Origin: Collinsella sp.
Lineage (GTDB): Bacteria > Actinomycetota > Coriobacteriia > Coriobacteriales > Coriobacteriaceae
Length of the DNA stretch: 64,000 bases
Direction of reading: 5' to 3'
Assembly: GCA_019425005.1 (NCBI GenBank)
Contig: JAHYYK010000004.1
Coordinates: 1-64,000 of the forward strand
Shown: positions 43,443-51,655 of the stretch, piece by piece
Layout: every line of letters starts with the position of its first letter
Numbering within the stretch: position 1 is the first letter of the stretch
The notes under the pieces: generated by a model
Seen by the model: only the letters and a program-made list of their open reading frames with translations
Told to the model about the DNA's origin: nothing
Database searches by the model: none
Made by a program: the position numbers and the translations under genes

Positions 43443-45050
43443 TTACTCACTCCTTTCACTCGGTACGTACGTCGCAGGGTTTACGCCGTTTGGGATTCGC
43501 CAGCCACTTGCGCTGATCCGGGAAATCATCGAGCTTGCCGCATCCAGAGACCACGTGCCGACATGCTTGAATCCTCGGCGCTCGAGTAGGCGGATCTGTT
43601 TTGGTGAGCTAAGTCCGCTGTCACGGCGCTTCTTCACTCGGTCGAGTAGCTTGCTTGCCTTGCCGGCGTTGGAGATCTCTGAAGCGTCGATGCCGTACTT
43701 CTCGAGCGCGGCCTTCTGCTTGTCGGTGGCTGGTGCCATCTCCCAGGCGAACTCGGGGATGTATCCGCTCAGGTCCTCTGCGGCGATTGACATCTCGTAC
43801 TGCAGCGGGTTGACCAGCTTGGCCTTCTTCTTGCGCTGCTCCGCGAGCTGCTGCGCAAGCGCCTCCTCGCGTTCCTTCACCACCTCGTCCGATGCCTTGC
43901 TCTCGACCTGCTGCAGGTCTACCGGGCATCCGGCCTGCTCGACCATGGCGGTCATCTTCTGCGCGACCTCCCGAGAGCCCGTAATGAGCGCTGCAGGGCG
44001 AACCAACTCCAAACGCTCGGTCATCCACAGGAAGTCGAGCAGCAGCAGGTCGGTCTTGCCCGTTTCAGGGGACAGGCGCGTGCCGCGACCCACTATCTGT
44101 GCGTAGAGTGCTCGGCTCTTGGTCGGTCGCAGGTTGACTATGCAGTCGACGCTCGGGCAGTCCCACCCTTCCGTCAGGAGAAGCGAGTTGCACAGAACGT
44201 CATATTTGCCGTCATCGAAGTCTTTCAGGATCTGCGCGCGGTCCTCGCTCTGCCCGTTGACCTCCACGGCGCGGAATCCGCATTCGTTGAGCAGGCGGCA
44301 GAACTTCTGGCTGGTCTTGATGAGCGGCAGGAACACGACCGTCTTGCGCTCCTCGAGCCCGGCGTTTTTCATCTCCTGGGCGATCTGCGGCAGGTACGGG
44401 TCGAGCGCCGTGCCCAGCTCGTCTGCTGCCAAGTCGCCAGAGCGAACGGAGACGTTTGAAATGTCGAGCTTGAGCGGCACGGTCTGCGCCTTGATCGGGC
44501 ACAGATAGCCGTCCTTGATGGCCTCGGGCATGTTGTACTCGAATGCCAGGGAATCGAATACCTTGCCGAGGTTCTGGCGGTCGCCTCGGTCTGCCGTCGC
44601 CGTCACGCCCAGTACCTTAGCACCGGCAAAGTAGTCGAGCACCGCCTGGTAGCTCGATGAGACGGCATGATGGCACTCGTCGATGAGGATGTGCGTGAAC
44701 CTGTCCCTGCCGAGCGCCCGAAGGCGCTTCTCGCGGCACAGGGTCTGGACGGAGCCGACCGTCACGCGCTCGAATGTCCCCACGCTCGTGTCCTCGGCCT
44801 TTTCGACCGAGCAGCGCAGGCCCGTGGATGATTGCAGCTTGTCGGCTGCCTGCTGGAGCAGCTCGCCGCGGTGGGCAAGAATGAGGACGCGACCGCCATC
44901 GCGGACCGCGTCCTCTGTGACACCGGCCATGACGATTGTCTTGCCGGTGCCCGTTGCCTGAACGAGGAGCGTTGCGCGGTCTCCCGCTTCCCAGCGCTCC
45001 TCGATTGCGGCTATGGCCTGCTCCTGATAGGGACGCAGGTTGAACTTCAT
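43443..45050 (-). CDS. SF2 DEAD/DEAH-box helicase
   Basis: 535 aa. Q-like LRPYQEQAIAAIEERW, motif I VQATGTGKTIVMAGV, motif II (DECH) ILIDECHHAVSSSYQ, motif III GVTATADRGD, motif VI QIVGRGTRLSPETGKTD. A UvrB/RAD3-like phage helicase with a C-terminal basic region. Likely replication or recombination role with the next three genes. Confidence 0.9.
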   Translation of the reverse strand: MKFNLRPYQEQAIAAIEERWEAGDRATLLVQATGTGKTIVMAGVTEDAVRDGGRVLILAHRGELLQQAADKLQSSTGLRCSVEKAEDTSVGTFERVTVGSVQTLCREKRLRALGRDRFTHILIDECHHAVSSSYQAVLDYFAGAKVLGVTATADRGDRQNLGKVFDSLAFEYNMPEAIKDGYLCPIKAQTVPLKLDISNVSVRSGDLAADELGTALDPYLPQIAQEMKNAGLEERKTVVFLPLIKTSQKFCRLLNECGFRAVEVNGQSEDRAQILKDFDDGKYDVLCNSLLLTEGWDCPSVDCIVNLRPTKSRALYAQIVGRGTRLSPETGKTDLLLLDFLWMTERLELVRPAALITGSREVAQKMTAMVEQAGCPVDLQQVESKASDEVVKEREEALAQQLAEQRKKKAKLVNPLQYEMSIAAEDLSGYIPEFAWEMAPATDKQKAALEKYGIDASEISNAGKASKLLDRVKKRRDSGLSSPKQIRLLERRGFKHVGTWSLDAASSMISRISASGWRIPNGVNPATYVPSERSE

Positions 45051-45053
45051 GCC

Positions 45054-45590
45054 TTAGAAGCCCCCGTTCTGCGCGGCCTGCGCCTGCTGGAATGTCTGGT
45101 TGATCATGCCCTGCAATGCAGGTGAGACGGGCTCGGGGTTGGCGCTGCCGTAGACGTGCTGCTGGGGTGCCGCGGCCTGTACATCGGGCTTCATCCACTC
45201 GGAGATCTCGTTGTAGGTCTTGTCCTTGTACTCGTGGGTGCCGACCTTGATTGTGCAGCGGCGGCCGACTGCGTCGACCCAATCCATCTCCAGCTTCTGC
45301 TCCTTGGGGGCATCGACCGCTCGCATTCCGATTGAGACGAAGAACTGGGTGATCTTCCAGGCGCTCTTGGAATTCAGGAACAGGCGGTCGGAGAGCACGC
45401 GACCGTTGTCCAGGCGGACGTTCACCTTGGCGATGGGGCAGGCGCACATCTTGTCGCTGCCGTTGAACTGCTGGCGCTCGACGTTCTCGACCGTCGCCAG
45501 GTACTCACCGGGCTCCATAAGCTCGAACTCGTTCTCCACAGCATCGATTTCGCCGTCCCAACCAAAGGACTGACCCATGTCGTTTGCCAT
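45054..45590 (-). CDS. DUF669-like phage protein
   Basis: 178 aa. GWDGEIDAVENEFELMEPGE, then SDRLFLNSKSAWKITQFFVS; the C-terminus is glutamine-rich (QQHVYGSANPEPVSPALQGM). This is the DUF669 family that accompanies phage ATP-dependent recombination genes, possibly with OB-fold/ssDNA-binding features. Confidence 0.75.
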   Translation of the reverse strand: MANDMGQSFGWDGEIDAVENEFELMEPGEYLATVENVERQQFNGSDKMCACPIAKVNVRLDNGRVLSDRLFLNSKSAWKITQFFVSIGMRAVDAPKEQKLEMDWVDAVGRRCTIKVGTHEYKDKTYNEISEWMKPDVQAAAPQQHVYGSANPEPVSPALQGMINQTFQQAQAAQNGGF

Positions 45591-45593
45591 TTC

Positions 45594-46667
45594 TTACTCC
45601 TTTCGACCGGCTGCCATGCCGGAATTGATGTACTCGCGCATCCCGTCCCACACCGCGACGAGGAAGTTTGCGAAATCCTCGGGCAGCGAATCGACCGGCG
45701 TGCCCTCGGGGAAATAACCGCGCTTGAAGATAGCTTCGCTCACCGTATCCGCACTTATACCGTCACGCTGCATCAGGTCGTAGAGCGGCTTGAGATATGC
45801 CGGGCGCTCCGGCTCGAACGGGTCTGGGATGTTTCGCGCCTGCTCGATCTGCTCGGGCGTGACCGTGGAGACGTTGACCGTCTCGACCGCCTGCTGCTGC
45901 ACCTGCGGCTGCTGCCGTGCGAGCTGCGGGACGGGGATGAACGGTGCCAGCTGCTGGTACTCCATGGGGACCTCGTCCGGCAGGCCCCAGCGGTTCTTGG
46001 CATCCCACGTGGCGGCATGCGAGCAGTAGAGCATTCGGTTCTTTCCGCCCTGGGCCTTGCCGACCTTACCGTCCTTGCTTGTGGTGATGACGATGGTCTT
46101 GTAGTTGGCGAACAAAACTGCGTCCGCCCACTCCTTGAGCATCGCCGCGACGCTGGCCTTCTTGCCGTCGATGAGCTTCAGGCCCCAGCGGTCGTATGCC
46201 CCCATCTCATCTGGCTGCTCGAACTTGCTGATGATGGCATGGGCGGTCACGACCACGTTGCAGCCGCGCTCGCACACCTCGCTCAGCAGGTTCAGCAGCT
46301 TTCCGAAGCGCTCGGTCACGTAGGTGTAGCCCTTGCCGTAGCCGGCGTCCTCGATGCTCTTGTAGCCCATGGCGTTGCACACGTCATCGACCGCCAGCTT
46401 CTGCGCCCAGTCGGCGGTGTCCAGAACAAGCGTCCCGCCGCACTCCTCGGGGTAATCGCGAATCCACGTGACCTCATCGAGCAGCATCTGCCAGCTCGTG
46501 GGGGCCGGCAGGCGCGGTACGTCCAAGTAGTCGGACGAGCTTTCGGTATCGATGAACAGGGGGCTTGGGAATTGAGCCGCCAGCGTCGTCTTGCCGACGC
46601 CCTCGGGGCCGTAGATGACGACCTTCTGTGGGCGAAGGCGCTGGCCGCGGGTGATCTGGAACGTCAT
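45594..46667 (-). CDS. Phage AAA ATPase (AAA_24, Sak4-like)
   Basis: 357 aa. Walker A YGPEGVGKTTLAAQFPSP at residues 19-36, Walker B GGTLVLDTADW, a RecA-like core, then a proline/glutamine-rich linker and C-terminal helical domain (DFANFLVAVWDGMREYINSG). AAA_24 proteins of this type are Sak4-like recombination mediators. The start overlaps the next gene's stop. Confidence 0.78.
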   Translation of the reverse strand: MTFQITRGQRLRPQKVVIYGPEGVGKTTLAAQFPSPLFIDTESSSDYLDVPRLPAPTSWQMLLDEVTWIRDYPEECGGTLVLDTADWAQKLAVDDVCNAMGYKSIEDAGYGKGYTYVTERFGKLLNLLSEVCERGCNVVVTAHAIISKFEQPDEMGAYDRWGLKLIDGKKASVAAMLKEWADAVLFANYKTIVITTSKDGKVGKAQGGKNRMLYCSHAATWDAKNRWGLPDEVPMEYQQLAPFIPVPQLARQQPQVQQQAVETVNVSTVTPEQIEQARNIPDPFEPERPAYLKPLYDLMQRDGISADTVSEAIFKRGYFPEGTPVDSLPEDFANFLVAVWDGMREYINSGMAAGRKE

Positions 46668-48073
46668 TAGAAGCTACCTCCAAATTTCATGGCAGCGGGA
46701 ATCTTGACCTCGGGAATCTCGACTTCGGGAATCTCGACCTTAAACTCAGGCATCTCGGCCTTCAGCTGTCCTACGCCCTCGACCACGCGCCCGTCCTCGA
46801 TGATGACCGAGCAGGTGTCATCCGTTGCCACGCGGGTGCCGATGACCTGAAGGCCCTCGGATTCGGCCCAGGCACCGAACTCGGCGAGCGTCTGGGCGTC
46901 CATCTGCTCAAGCTTGTCGACCAGGACGAACCCGCACTCGGGCTTGAGCGAGCGAACGACCGCCGTCGCCACGCGCAGCTGCTCCGCACCGCTCATGTCC
47001 GACCAGACCGCGCCGTTGTACACCAGCTTGCCGTCCTCGACCGTCAGGCCGTCCAGCGGCATCTTGGCGGTCTCGAGCAGCTTCTTGCGCTGGTCCTCGA
47101 CCGCATTGACCTCGCTGTTGCAGCTCTGGTAATCGTCGTTAAGGGATTCGGCATCCTTCAGCGCCTGCTTGCGGCGCTCGTTCGCCTCGACCTTCTGGTT
47201 GAGCGCATCAATGTTGGCGATGCTCTGCTCGATCTCATCGGTCTTCTCGTCCTCGAGGTCGGCGGCATCCTTGAGCGCAGTCTGGTAGTCCTCGGTGAGC
47301 TTCATCAGCTCTTCGGTCTTGCGCTTCAGCTCCTCGTTGAGCGACATGATCTGGCTGTTGAGGCTGTCGCACAGCATGTTCAGGTTGTCGCGCTGCTGCT
47401 TGATGATGCCGACCTTGGCGCGCTTGCGCTGGTTCTCGCCGTTCTTGGCGAGAATCGCCTGCTGCTGTTCGATGAGTTCCGCAGGCGACACGCGGTGGTC
47501 GGGGGCATCGGGGAAGAACGGCATCTCCTCGGCGATCTTATCCTTGGCGCGCTTGCGCTGACCGATGTCTAGGCGCTCGTTCTTCAGTTCGCCGAGCTTC
47601 TTGTCCAGCTCATCCAACTCGCCGCCGATGCCGATGATTCGAAGCAGTTCCTGTGCCTTCTCGTTGTCGGTCATGACCATGAACTTCGGCAGGTCGATTG
47701 CGAGCTCCTCGATGAAGCTGTCGAGAAGCTTTTGGCCTGCCTTCTTGCCGGATGGGTCGGTCACCGTGAGCGATGCGTTCTTGCCCGAGCGCTCGACCAC
47801 GAGGCCGTTGCTCAGTTCCACGTGCAGCTTCGCGGGTGTCGCGCTGCCCTCGCGGTTGGGCTTGGACGGCTGCTTGCGCTTGCCGCCGAGCGCCCACGAG
47901 ATTGCATCGACCACGCTGGTCTTGCCCTGGCCGTTTCGACCGCCGATTACGGTCAGGCCGTTCTCGGTCGGACGGAGCGCCACGGCCCTGATGCGCTTGA
48001 CGTTCTCGAGCTCAAGCGCCGAGATCTTCACGGGCTCGGGCTTCGCCTGAACCTGTTCCACAGTCTCTTCCAT
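46667..48073 (-). CDS. SMC/SbcC-like ATPase of the phage recombination module
   Basis: 468 aa. N-terminal Walker A GGRNGQGKTSVVDAISWALG with the AAA_23 environment, a coiled coil (about 180-370), and the signature VWSDMSGAEQLRVATAVVRS followed by Walker B ECGFVLVDKLEQMD. Ends with a short repeat EIPEVEIPEVKIP. Probably processes DNA ends with the AAA and SF2 proteins. Start ATG at 48073; a longer reading overlaps the previous gene. Confidence 0.85.
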   Translation of the reverse strand: MEETVEQVQAKPEPVKISALELENVKRIRAVALRPTENGLTVIGGRNGQGKTSVVDAISWALGGKRKQPSKPNREGSATPAKLHVELSNGLVVERSGKNASLTVTDPSGKKAGQKLLDSFIEELAIDLPKFMVMTDNEKAQELLRIIGIGGELDELDKKLGELKNERLDIGQRKRAKDKIAEEMPFFPDAPDHRVSPAELIEQQQAILAKNGENQRKRAKVGIIKQQRDNLNMLCDSLNSQIMSLNEELKRKTEELMKLTEDYQTALKDAADLEDEKTDEIEQSIANIDALNQKVEANERRKQALKDAESLNDDYQSCNSEVNAVEDQRKKLLETAKMPLDGLTVEDGKLVYNGAVWSDMSGAEQLRVATAVVRSLKPECGFVLVDKLEQMDAQTLAEFGAWAESEGLQVIGTRVATDDTCSVIIEDGRVVEGVGQLKAEMPEFKVEIPEVEIPEVKIPAAMKFGGSF

Positions 48074-48530
48074 TGTTCTTTTCCTTCTCTCTTTGCAGGC
48101 GCTTTCTCGCATCGCGCCTGCGCTTCTTTTCCCTTTGGTACTCGGCCTCGGCCTTTTTCTCGTCCATGCCCTCACGGATTGCCTCCGCCTGCCTTCGTCT
48201 CCAGCAGGCTGGACAGAGCCCCATTCGCCCGGCATGGGAGTTGGGGCGCACGTCCCACTTCCCGCACGAGATGCAGCGGTGCATCCCCGATTCGGGGTAT
48301 TTGCCTAGGTTGATTCCGAGCACCCTCTTGGCATGCTTCTTAATGGCTTCGGGAGACCTCGGCCATCCACGGCCTGTCATCATCTCCGACAGCAGCAGAT
48401 AGCCGTCCATCCTGTGCGTCCTGATGTATCTGTCCTCGTCAGAGCGCCAGAAATATGAGTTGTCCCTTTTTCGAGGGACAACTACCCCCGATTCCACATT
48501 TTCTCCATTGTTTTCGGTCGGTTCCGTCAT
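48012..48530 (-). CDS. Zinc-ribbon and charged-helix phage protein
   Basis: 172 aa: SYFWRSDEDRYIRTHRMDGY then EMMTGRGWPRSPEAIKKHAK (HTH-like), a zinc site CISCGKWDVRP...CPACWRR, and a very basic helix to the end (REKKRRRDARKRLQREKEKN). Overlaps the SMC-like gene by 62 bp. Probable DNA-binding protein. Confidence 0.65.
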   Translation of the reverse strand: MTEPTENNGENVESGVVVPRKRDNSYFWRSDEDRYIRTHRMDGYLLLSEMMTGRGWPRSPEAIKKHAKRVLGINLGKYPESGMHRCISCGKWDVRPNSHAGRMGLCPACWRRRQAEAIREGMDEKKAEAEYQREKKRRRDARKRLQREKEKNNGRDCGTGSGEARAREDLGA

Positions 48531-48733
48531 TGCAGGGCTCCGATGACATAGAGACGCTTGATCTCCCGCATCGCAGCATCCTTGTCCGCAGATTTGCTGA
48601 CGTTGACCAGTAGATGGCGGGAGCGGACGATTCCGGTCGCGCTGCCCCTCGTTGGGCCCTTCTCGACGAACTTGGTCGCGAACCAGCTGCCGTCTCGACC
48701 GCGCTCGGCGGTCCATCCAAAGAAGCCGACCAT
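48527..48733 (-). CDS. Phage hypothetical protein
   Basis: 68 aa, MVGFFGWTAERGRDGSWFAT, beta-alpha-rich, ending REIKRLYVIGALQ. AGGAGGTG precedes the ATG at 48733. No family recognised. Confidence 0.55.
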   Translation of the reverse strand: MVGFFGWTAERGRDGSWFATKFVEKGPTRGSATGIVRSRHLLVNVSKSADKDAAMREIKRLYVIGALQ

Positions 48734-48742
48734 CGGCACCTC

Positions 48743-48892
48743 CTAGTAGTACATGCCGCTCGGAGCGGTGCCCTCGAGCCATCCCGCGAAGATGAGCCCC
48801 GCGATAAGGACGGTCGAGACGATGGCGTTGCGCAGCTTCGGGTTGAGCCGCATCCAGCGGTCCGACAGGAAATCGAAAACCTTAACGGCCAT
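48743..48892 (-). CDS. 49-aa phage membrane protein
   Basis: MAVKVFDFLSDRWMRLNPKL, one membrane span (NAIVSTVLIAGLIFAGWLE), polar end. Overlaps the HTH gene by 11 bp. Unknown role. Confidence 0.52.
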   Translation of the reverse strand: MAVKVFDFLSDRWMRLNPKLRNAIVSTVLIAGLIFAGWLEGTAPSGMYY

Positions 48893-49211
48893 CGGAGCGT
48901 CCCTCCATCCACTTGTCGACATCGACCACTCTTATGAGCGCATTCCTGCTGCCGACCGTCTTGAACGGCAGTCGACCAGCCTTGTTCTCCGCATAAAGGG
49001 TGCTTGCCGAGACCCCCGTATACTTGGACGTCTCGGAGACGGTGTAGGCCATCTGCGGTTGCAGACCCGCCCTGACGGCGAACTTGAGCGCCTGCGATCC
49101 GCAGTACGGTTCGAGGTCTTCGAGCTGGTTGCGCAACTTCTCCGCCGCCGTATCCATCGACTGCTGGAACTCGCTGAGCGGATTGGCCCAGGCGCTTTTG
49201 GTATGATTCAT
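48882..49211 (-). CDS. Excisionase-like helix-turn-helix protein
   Basis: 109 aa. C-terminal HTH_17 motif: YTVSETSKYTGVSASTLYAE, then AGRLPFKTVGSRNALIRVVD, VDKWMEG. Likely an excisionase or early regulator. The ATG at 49211 follows a strong AAAGGAGGTG at 6 bp. The frame continues upstream to 49424, but that extension is highly basic and less likely to be translated as part of it. Confidence 0.78.
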   Translation of the reverse strand: MNHTKSAWANPLSEFQQSMDTAAEKLRNQLEDLEPYCGSQALKFAVRAGLQPQMAYTVSETSKYTGVSASTLYAENKAGRLPFKTVGSRNALIRVVDVDKWMEGRSDGR

Positions 49212-49365
49212 GCGTCCACCTCCTTTGGTGGGTGTTTGCCTGTGGCTCCCGTTCACTCCCCTGCGTTCCAATTCAAAGGAGTGTTCTCGGAGCCACTCTT
49301 CTTTTCTCAGCGCCTTGGGGTGCACATCCAAGTGGTAACGGACGGACAGAGAACGAATCGAGAAC

Positions 49366-49536
49366 TTACGACGTCTTGATTCGCGGATGCGCACCGCACG
49401 ACGCTGAGACTTGCTGCCAGGCATCGCACCTGACTGTCTGGCTTTTCAACGGAGCCAGCTGCCGAGCCATTGCAGCCGTCACAGGCTCCCCCTGCTCACG
49501 GCAAATGGCGGATGCGGTTATCAAAGGTCGCTCCAT
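49366..49536 (-). CDS. Possible small phage ORF in the early leader
   Basis: 56 aa, MERPLITASAICREQGEPVT, helical, ending AHPRIKTS. Overlaps the upstream extension of the excisionase frame; only one of the two may be real. Weak ribosome site. No family recognised. Confidence 0.3.
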   Translation of the reverse strand: MERPLITASAICREQGEPVTAAMARQLAPLKSQTVRCDAWQQVSASCGAHPRIKTS

Positions 49537-49782
49537 TCATCCGCTGCGCGCCCGTCTTGTCAGGCGGAACAGCTTGGCATGGGAGACTGCTGCGTTCCAT
49601 GTCGCATAGGGTTGCCTGCCGGCGACACAGGTACCGCCTTGCGATCGGCGTCAAGGAGAAGGCCAAAAAGCCCAGCGCCGATGGAGACGGGTGCGGAGCG
49701 GATGAACAGAAGTGCGCTATCTACCAGCGCAAACATTCAGCGGGGGAAATCGGAATCATCTACGAGGCCGCCATACTCAAAC
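49537..49782. other. Early-region stretch with no clear gene
   Basis: Only short or incoherent frames on both strands. No strong repeat or hairpin seen. Confidence 0.3.
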
Positions 49783-49905
49783 TCATAAGCATCCTTCTAG
49801 GGCTTTGACCAAAAGCAAGAGGAACAGGACGGCTAAAAGTACGATGACGTTGAGAAACAGGCAGTAGTTGAAGCCCTTCTCAAAGTCTGGAGACCTGCGT
49901 CTCAC
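49783..49905 (-). CDS. 40-aa phage membrane protein
   Basis: GTG start overlapping the previous stop (GTGA). MRRRSPDFEKGFNYCLFLNV then a hydrophobic helix IVLLAVLFLLLLVKAL. Unknown role. Confidence 0.45.
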   Translation of the reverse strand: MRRRSPDFEKGFNYCLFLNVIVLLAVLFLLLLVKALEGCL

Positions 49906-50054
49906 AGCCTGTTCGCCTCTTTCAAGATGGCAGCGTTCAGCTCGGCGGCAGCATCGAGGTATTCGTCCATGAGGGCGTCGGCGTGCATCCAGTCGGCTTC
50001 CATGAAAGCCTCGTAGGCATCGCGCTCGCGCTTCTTAAGCTCCTCAATCGACAT
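49902..50054 (-). CDS. 50-aa helical phage protein
   Basis: MSIEELKKRERDAYEAFMEA, then ADALMDEYLDAAAELNAAIL. Predicted fully helical, acidic. GAAGGAGAAGGAA precedes the ATG. Unknown. Confidence 0.55.
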   Translation of the reverse strand: MSIEELKKRERDAYEAFMEADWMHADALMDEYLDAAAELNAAILKEANRL

Positions 50055-50196
50055 TTCCTTCTCCTTCTTTTTGGTCTCGGGGAATGAGACGCTTTTCTAT
50101 GTCGTCGACTTTTATCTGAATGCGGACAACCTCAAATAACAGGGCCACGCACATGCCGGCACAGAAGTTGAGCGTCCATTGGATCGTGTCAGGCAT
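50044..50196 (-). CDS. 50-aa phage membrane protein
   Basis: MPDTIQWTLNFCAGMCVALL, single span, polar C-terminus. Strong AGGAGGA upstream. Overlaps the next gene by 11 bp. Confidence 0.5.
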   Translation of the reverse strand: MPDTIQWTLNFCAGMCVALLFEVVRIQIKVDDIEKRLIPRDQKEGEGNVD

Positions 50197-50248
50197 CCAT
50201 TCCTCCTTCCCTTTGCCTTTTGATGGATAGTTGGGGCATTTGGGCGGG

Positions 50249-50461
50249 CTAGTTCGAACGAGAAGTTCGCTCGTCAGTCAACCCGAGCAGGTAGTCAACC
50301 GAGCAGCGGAAGAGCTCAGACATAAGAACGAGTTTCGAGCTTGGAATGTCTCCTCCGTTTTCCCAGCTAGCTACTGAGGAGCGCGTCTTTAACCCAAGTT
50401 GATTAGCCAAATCGCCCTGACTTAAACCGAGCCGAACTCGCTCACTAGCAATTGCATTCAA
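50249..50461 (-). CDS. Cro-like XRE repressor of the early operon
   Basis: 70 aa. HTH: VRLGLSQGDLANQLGLKTRS then SVASWENGGDIPSSKLVLMS and DYLLGLTDER. Start is TTG (the ATG nearby is out of frame), with AAGGAGG seven bases upstream. First gene of the leftward operon, divergent from the cI-like gene; the arrangement is that of a lysis-lysogeny switch. Confidence 0.78.
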   Translation of the reverse strand: MNAIASERVRLGLSQGDLANQLGLKTRSSVASWENGGDIPSSKLVLMSELFRCSVDYLLGLTDERTSRSN

Positions 50462-50602
50462 TAGAATCCCTCCTTAGTTCACTATTTGTGTAGTTCACAA
50501 TTAGTGAATATAGCTGAGTCGAAACATTTTGCAAGTATCTATTTCACTTTTTGTAAAGTTTTTCGTACAATAAGTTCGCGCCAGTGAACCAGGAGGCAAG
50601 AT
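50462..50602. promoter_or_regulatory. Divergent operator/promoter region of the lysogeny switch
   Basis: Three sites of the form TTCAC-N5-GTGAA: 50494-50508 (perfect), 50478-50492 (one mismatch in the right half), and 50543-50557 (right half GTAAA). A related TTCGC...GTGAA lies at 50575-50588. This is the expected target of the two HTH repressors. AT-rich stretches next to the sites could hold the divergent promoters. Confidence 0.72.
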
Positions 50603-50836
50603 ATGAACAACCGGCTAAAAGCCACCAGACTTAAATATGGCAAAAAGCAGGCAGAAATAGCAGAGGTCTTAGGTATTGGCGTCTCGGCTTATTCCATGAT
50701 GGAAAGCGGACAACGTGAGATCAACTCATCGAAGCTAATAGCCCTGTCTAAGTTCTATGGATGCACGACCGATGAACTTCTGGGATCTTGGGCATATTTC
50801 AAGAAACAACAAGACCAGTCGACCAAGGAGGAATAA
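50603..50836 (+). CDS. cI-like HTH repressor
   Basis: 77 aa. HTH RLKYGKKQAEIAEVLGIGVS, YSMMESGQREINSSKLIALS. Short C-terminus, no peptidase or LexA-type domain, so induction does not use RecA-stimulated self-cleavage of this protein. First gene of the plus-strand lysogeny operon. AGGAGG precedes the ATG. Confidence 0.78.
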   Translation: MNNRLKATRLKYGKKQAEIAEVLGIGVSAYSMMESGQREINSSKLIALSKFYGCTTDELLGSWAYFKKQQDQSTKEE

Positions 50837-50838
50837 GC

Positions 50839-51528
50839 ATGGGAGATTACGACGACAACGAGAAGGACGACGACTACTACAGCGAGGAGGACAAGGAATT
50901 CGACCTCGAGCGCATGAGGAAGGAAACAGAGGAGCTCAAGCGCAACGGCGAGCTGCGCCTTGAGGAGCTCAAGAGCGCCATCAGCGCCAAAAAGGGCAAG
51001 CAGGAGTTCACGCCCACGCACGATTACGGCAAGTTCGCCATCGACACCGAGCGCGGCGTCATCTGCGTGAAGAGGGCGACTGCAGCGGTCAAGAAGAAGG
51101 GTATGGGCATCGCCGGCAAGGCCACGCTCGCGTTGTTCACCGGCGGTCTTTCGCTGGTTGCTGAAAAGGCAATGGAGGCGAAGCCCTACTACGCCCCCAT
51201 CGCATCCATTCGCGGCTTCTCTGTGCTCGTGGACGGCTCCGAGGTGACCACCGGCAGTTTCGGCGGTGGCTCGATGACATTCGGCGGCCAGAGTAACTTC
51301 TCCATGTCGGGCATGAGCGGCAATTTCGTCTCCGACAAGCAGAAGTACGTCGATACGCTCGCTCTGAAAATCGACTTCAACGACCTCGACATGCCTACCA
51401 CGGTCATCACGTACATCAGCGAGCGCACGAAGACCTCGAGCCGCGACTACCGCAAGGCCGAGGGTGAGCTGATGAACGCTGTGGGCGCTCTCGAGATCAT
51501 ACTCAATCAGGAGCGAGCCACCTGGTAG
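50839..51528 (+). CDS. Lysogeny-region protein of unknown function
   Basis: 229 aa, three bases after the repressor stop. Acidic coiled coil (about 1-50), then a PH/SHOCT-like beta domain: YAPIASIRGFSVLVDGSEVT and a conserved-looking LALKIDFNDLDMPTTVITYI, and a helical end. A hydrophobic TLALFTGGLSLVAE segment lies between. Cotranscription with the repressor suggests expression in the lysogen, as with superinfection-exclusion genes, but no specific family was recognised. Confidence 0.5.
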   Translation: MGDYDDNEKDDDYYSEEDKEFDLERMRKETEELKRNGELRLEELKSAISAKKGKQEFTPTHDYGKFAIDTERGVICVKRATAAVKKKGMGIAGKATLALFTGGLSLVAEKAMEAKPYYAPIASIRGFSVLVDGSEVTTGSFGGGSMTFGGQSNFSMSGMSGNFVSDKQKYVDTLALKIDFNDLDMPTTVITYISERTKTSSRDYRKAEGELMNAVGALEIILNQERATW

Positions 51529-51530
51529 CG

Positions 51531-51594
51531 ATAAACAGATTTTCTGTTTATAGAAGAAAGCGCCCCACCAATCCGCCAAGACCAAGTGGAGCGC
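51531..51594. other. Two hairpins between unknown gene and integrase
   Basis: ATAAACAGA/TCTGTTTAT (51531-51539 with 51543-51551) and AGCGC-CCAC/GTGG-GCGCT (about 51559-51594). Neither has a T-run, so they may regulate or stabilise the integrase transcript rather than terminate it. Confidence 0.45.
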
Positions 51595-51655
51595 TAAACA
51601 ATCCCATCCGCATTGCTAGAGTCGGCTATGCCCGACAGGAGGGACTTTTTTAATT

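Noticed and set aside
49411..49808. Plus-strand ORFs near 49.4-49.8 kb
   Set aside because: Opposite to the early operon, with composition of shadows and no ribosome site.
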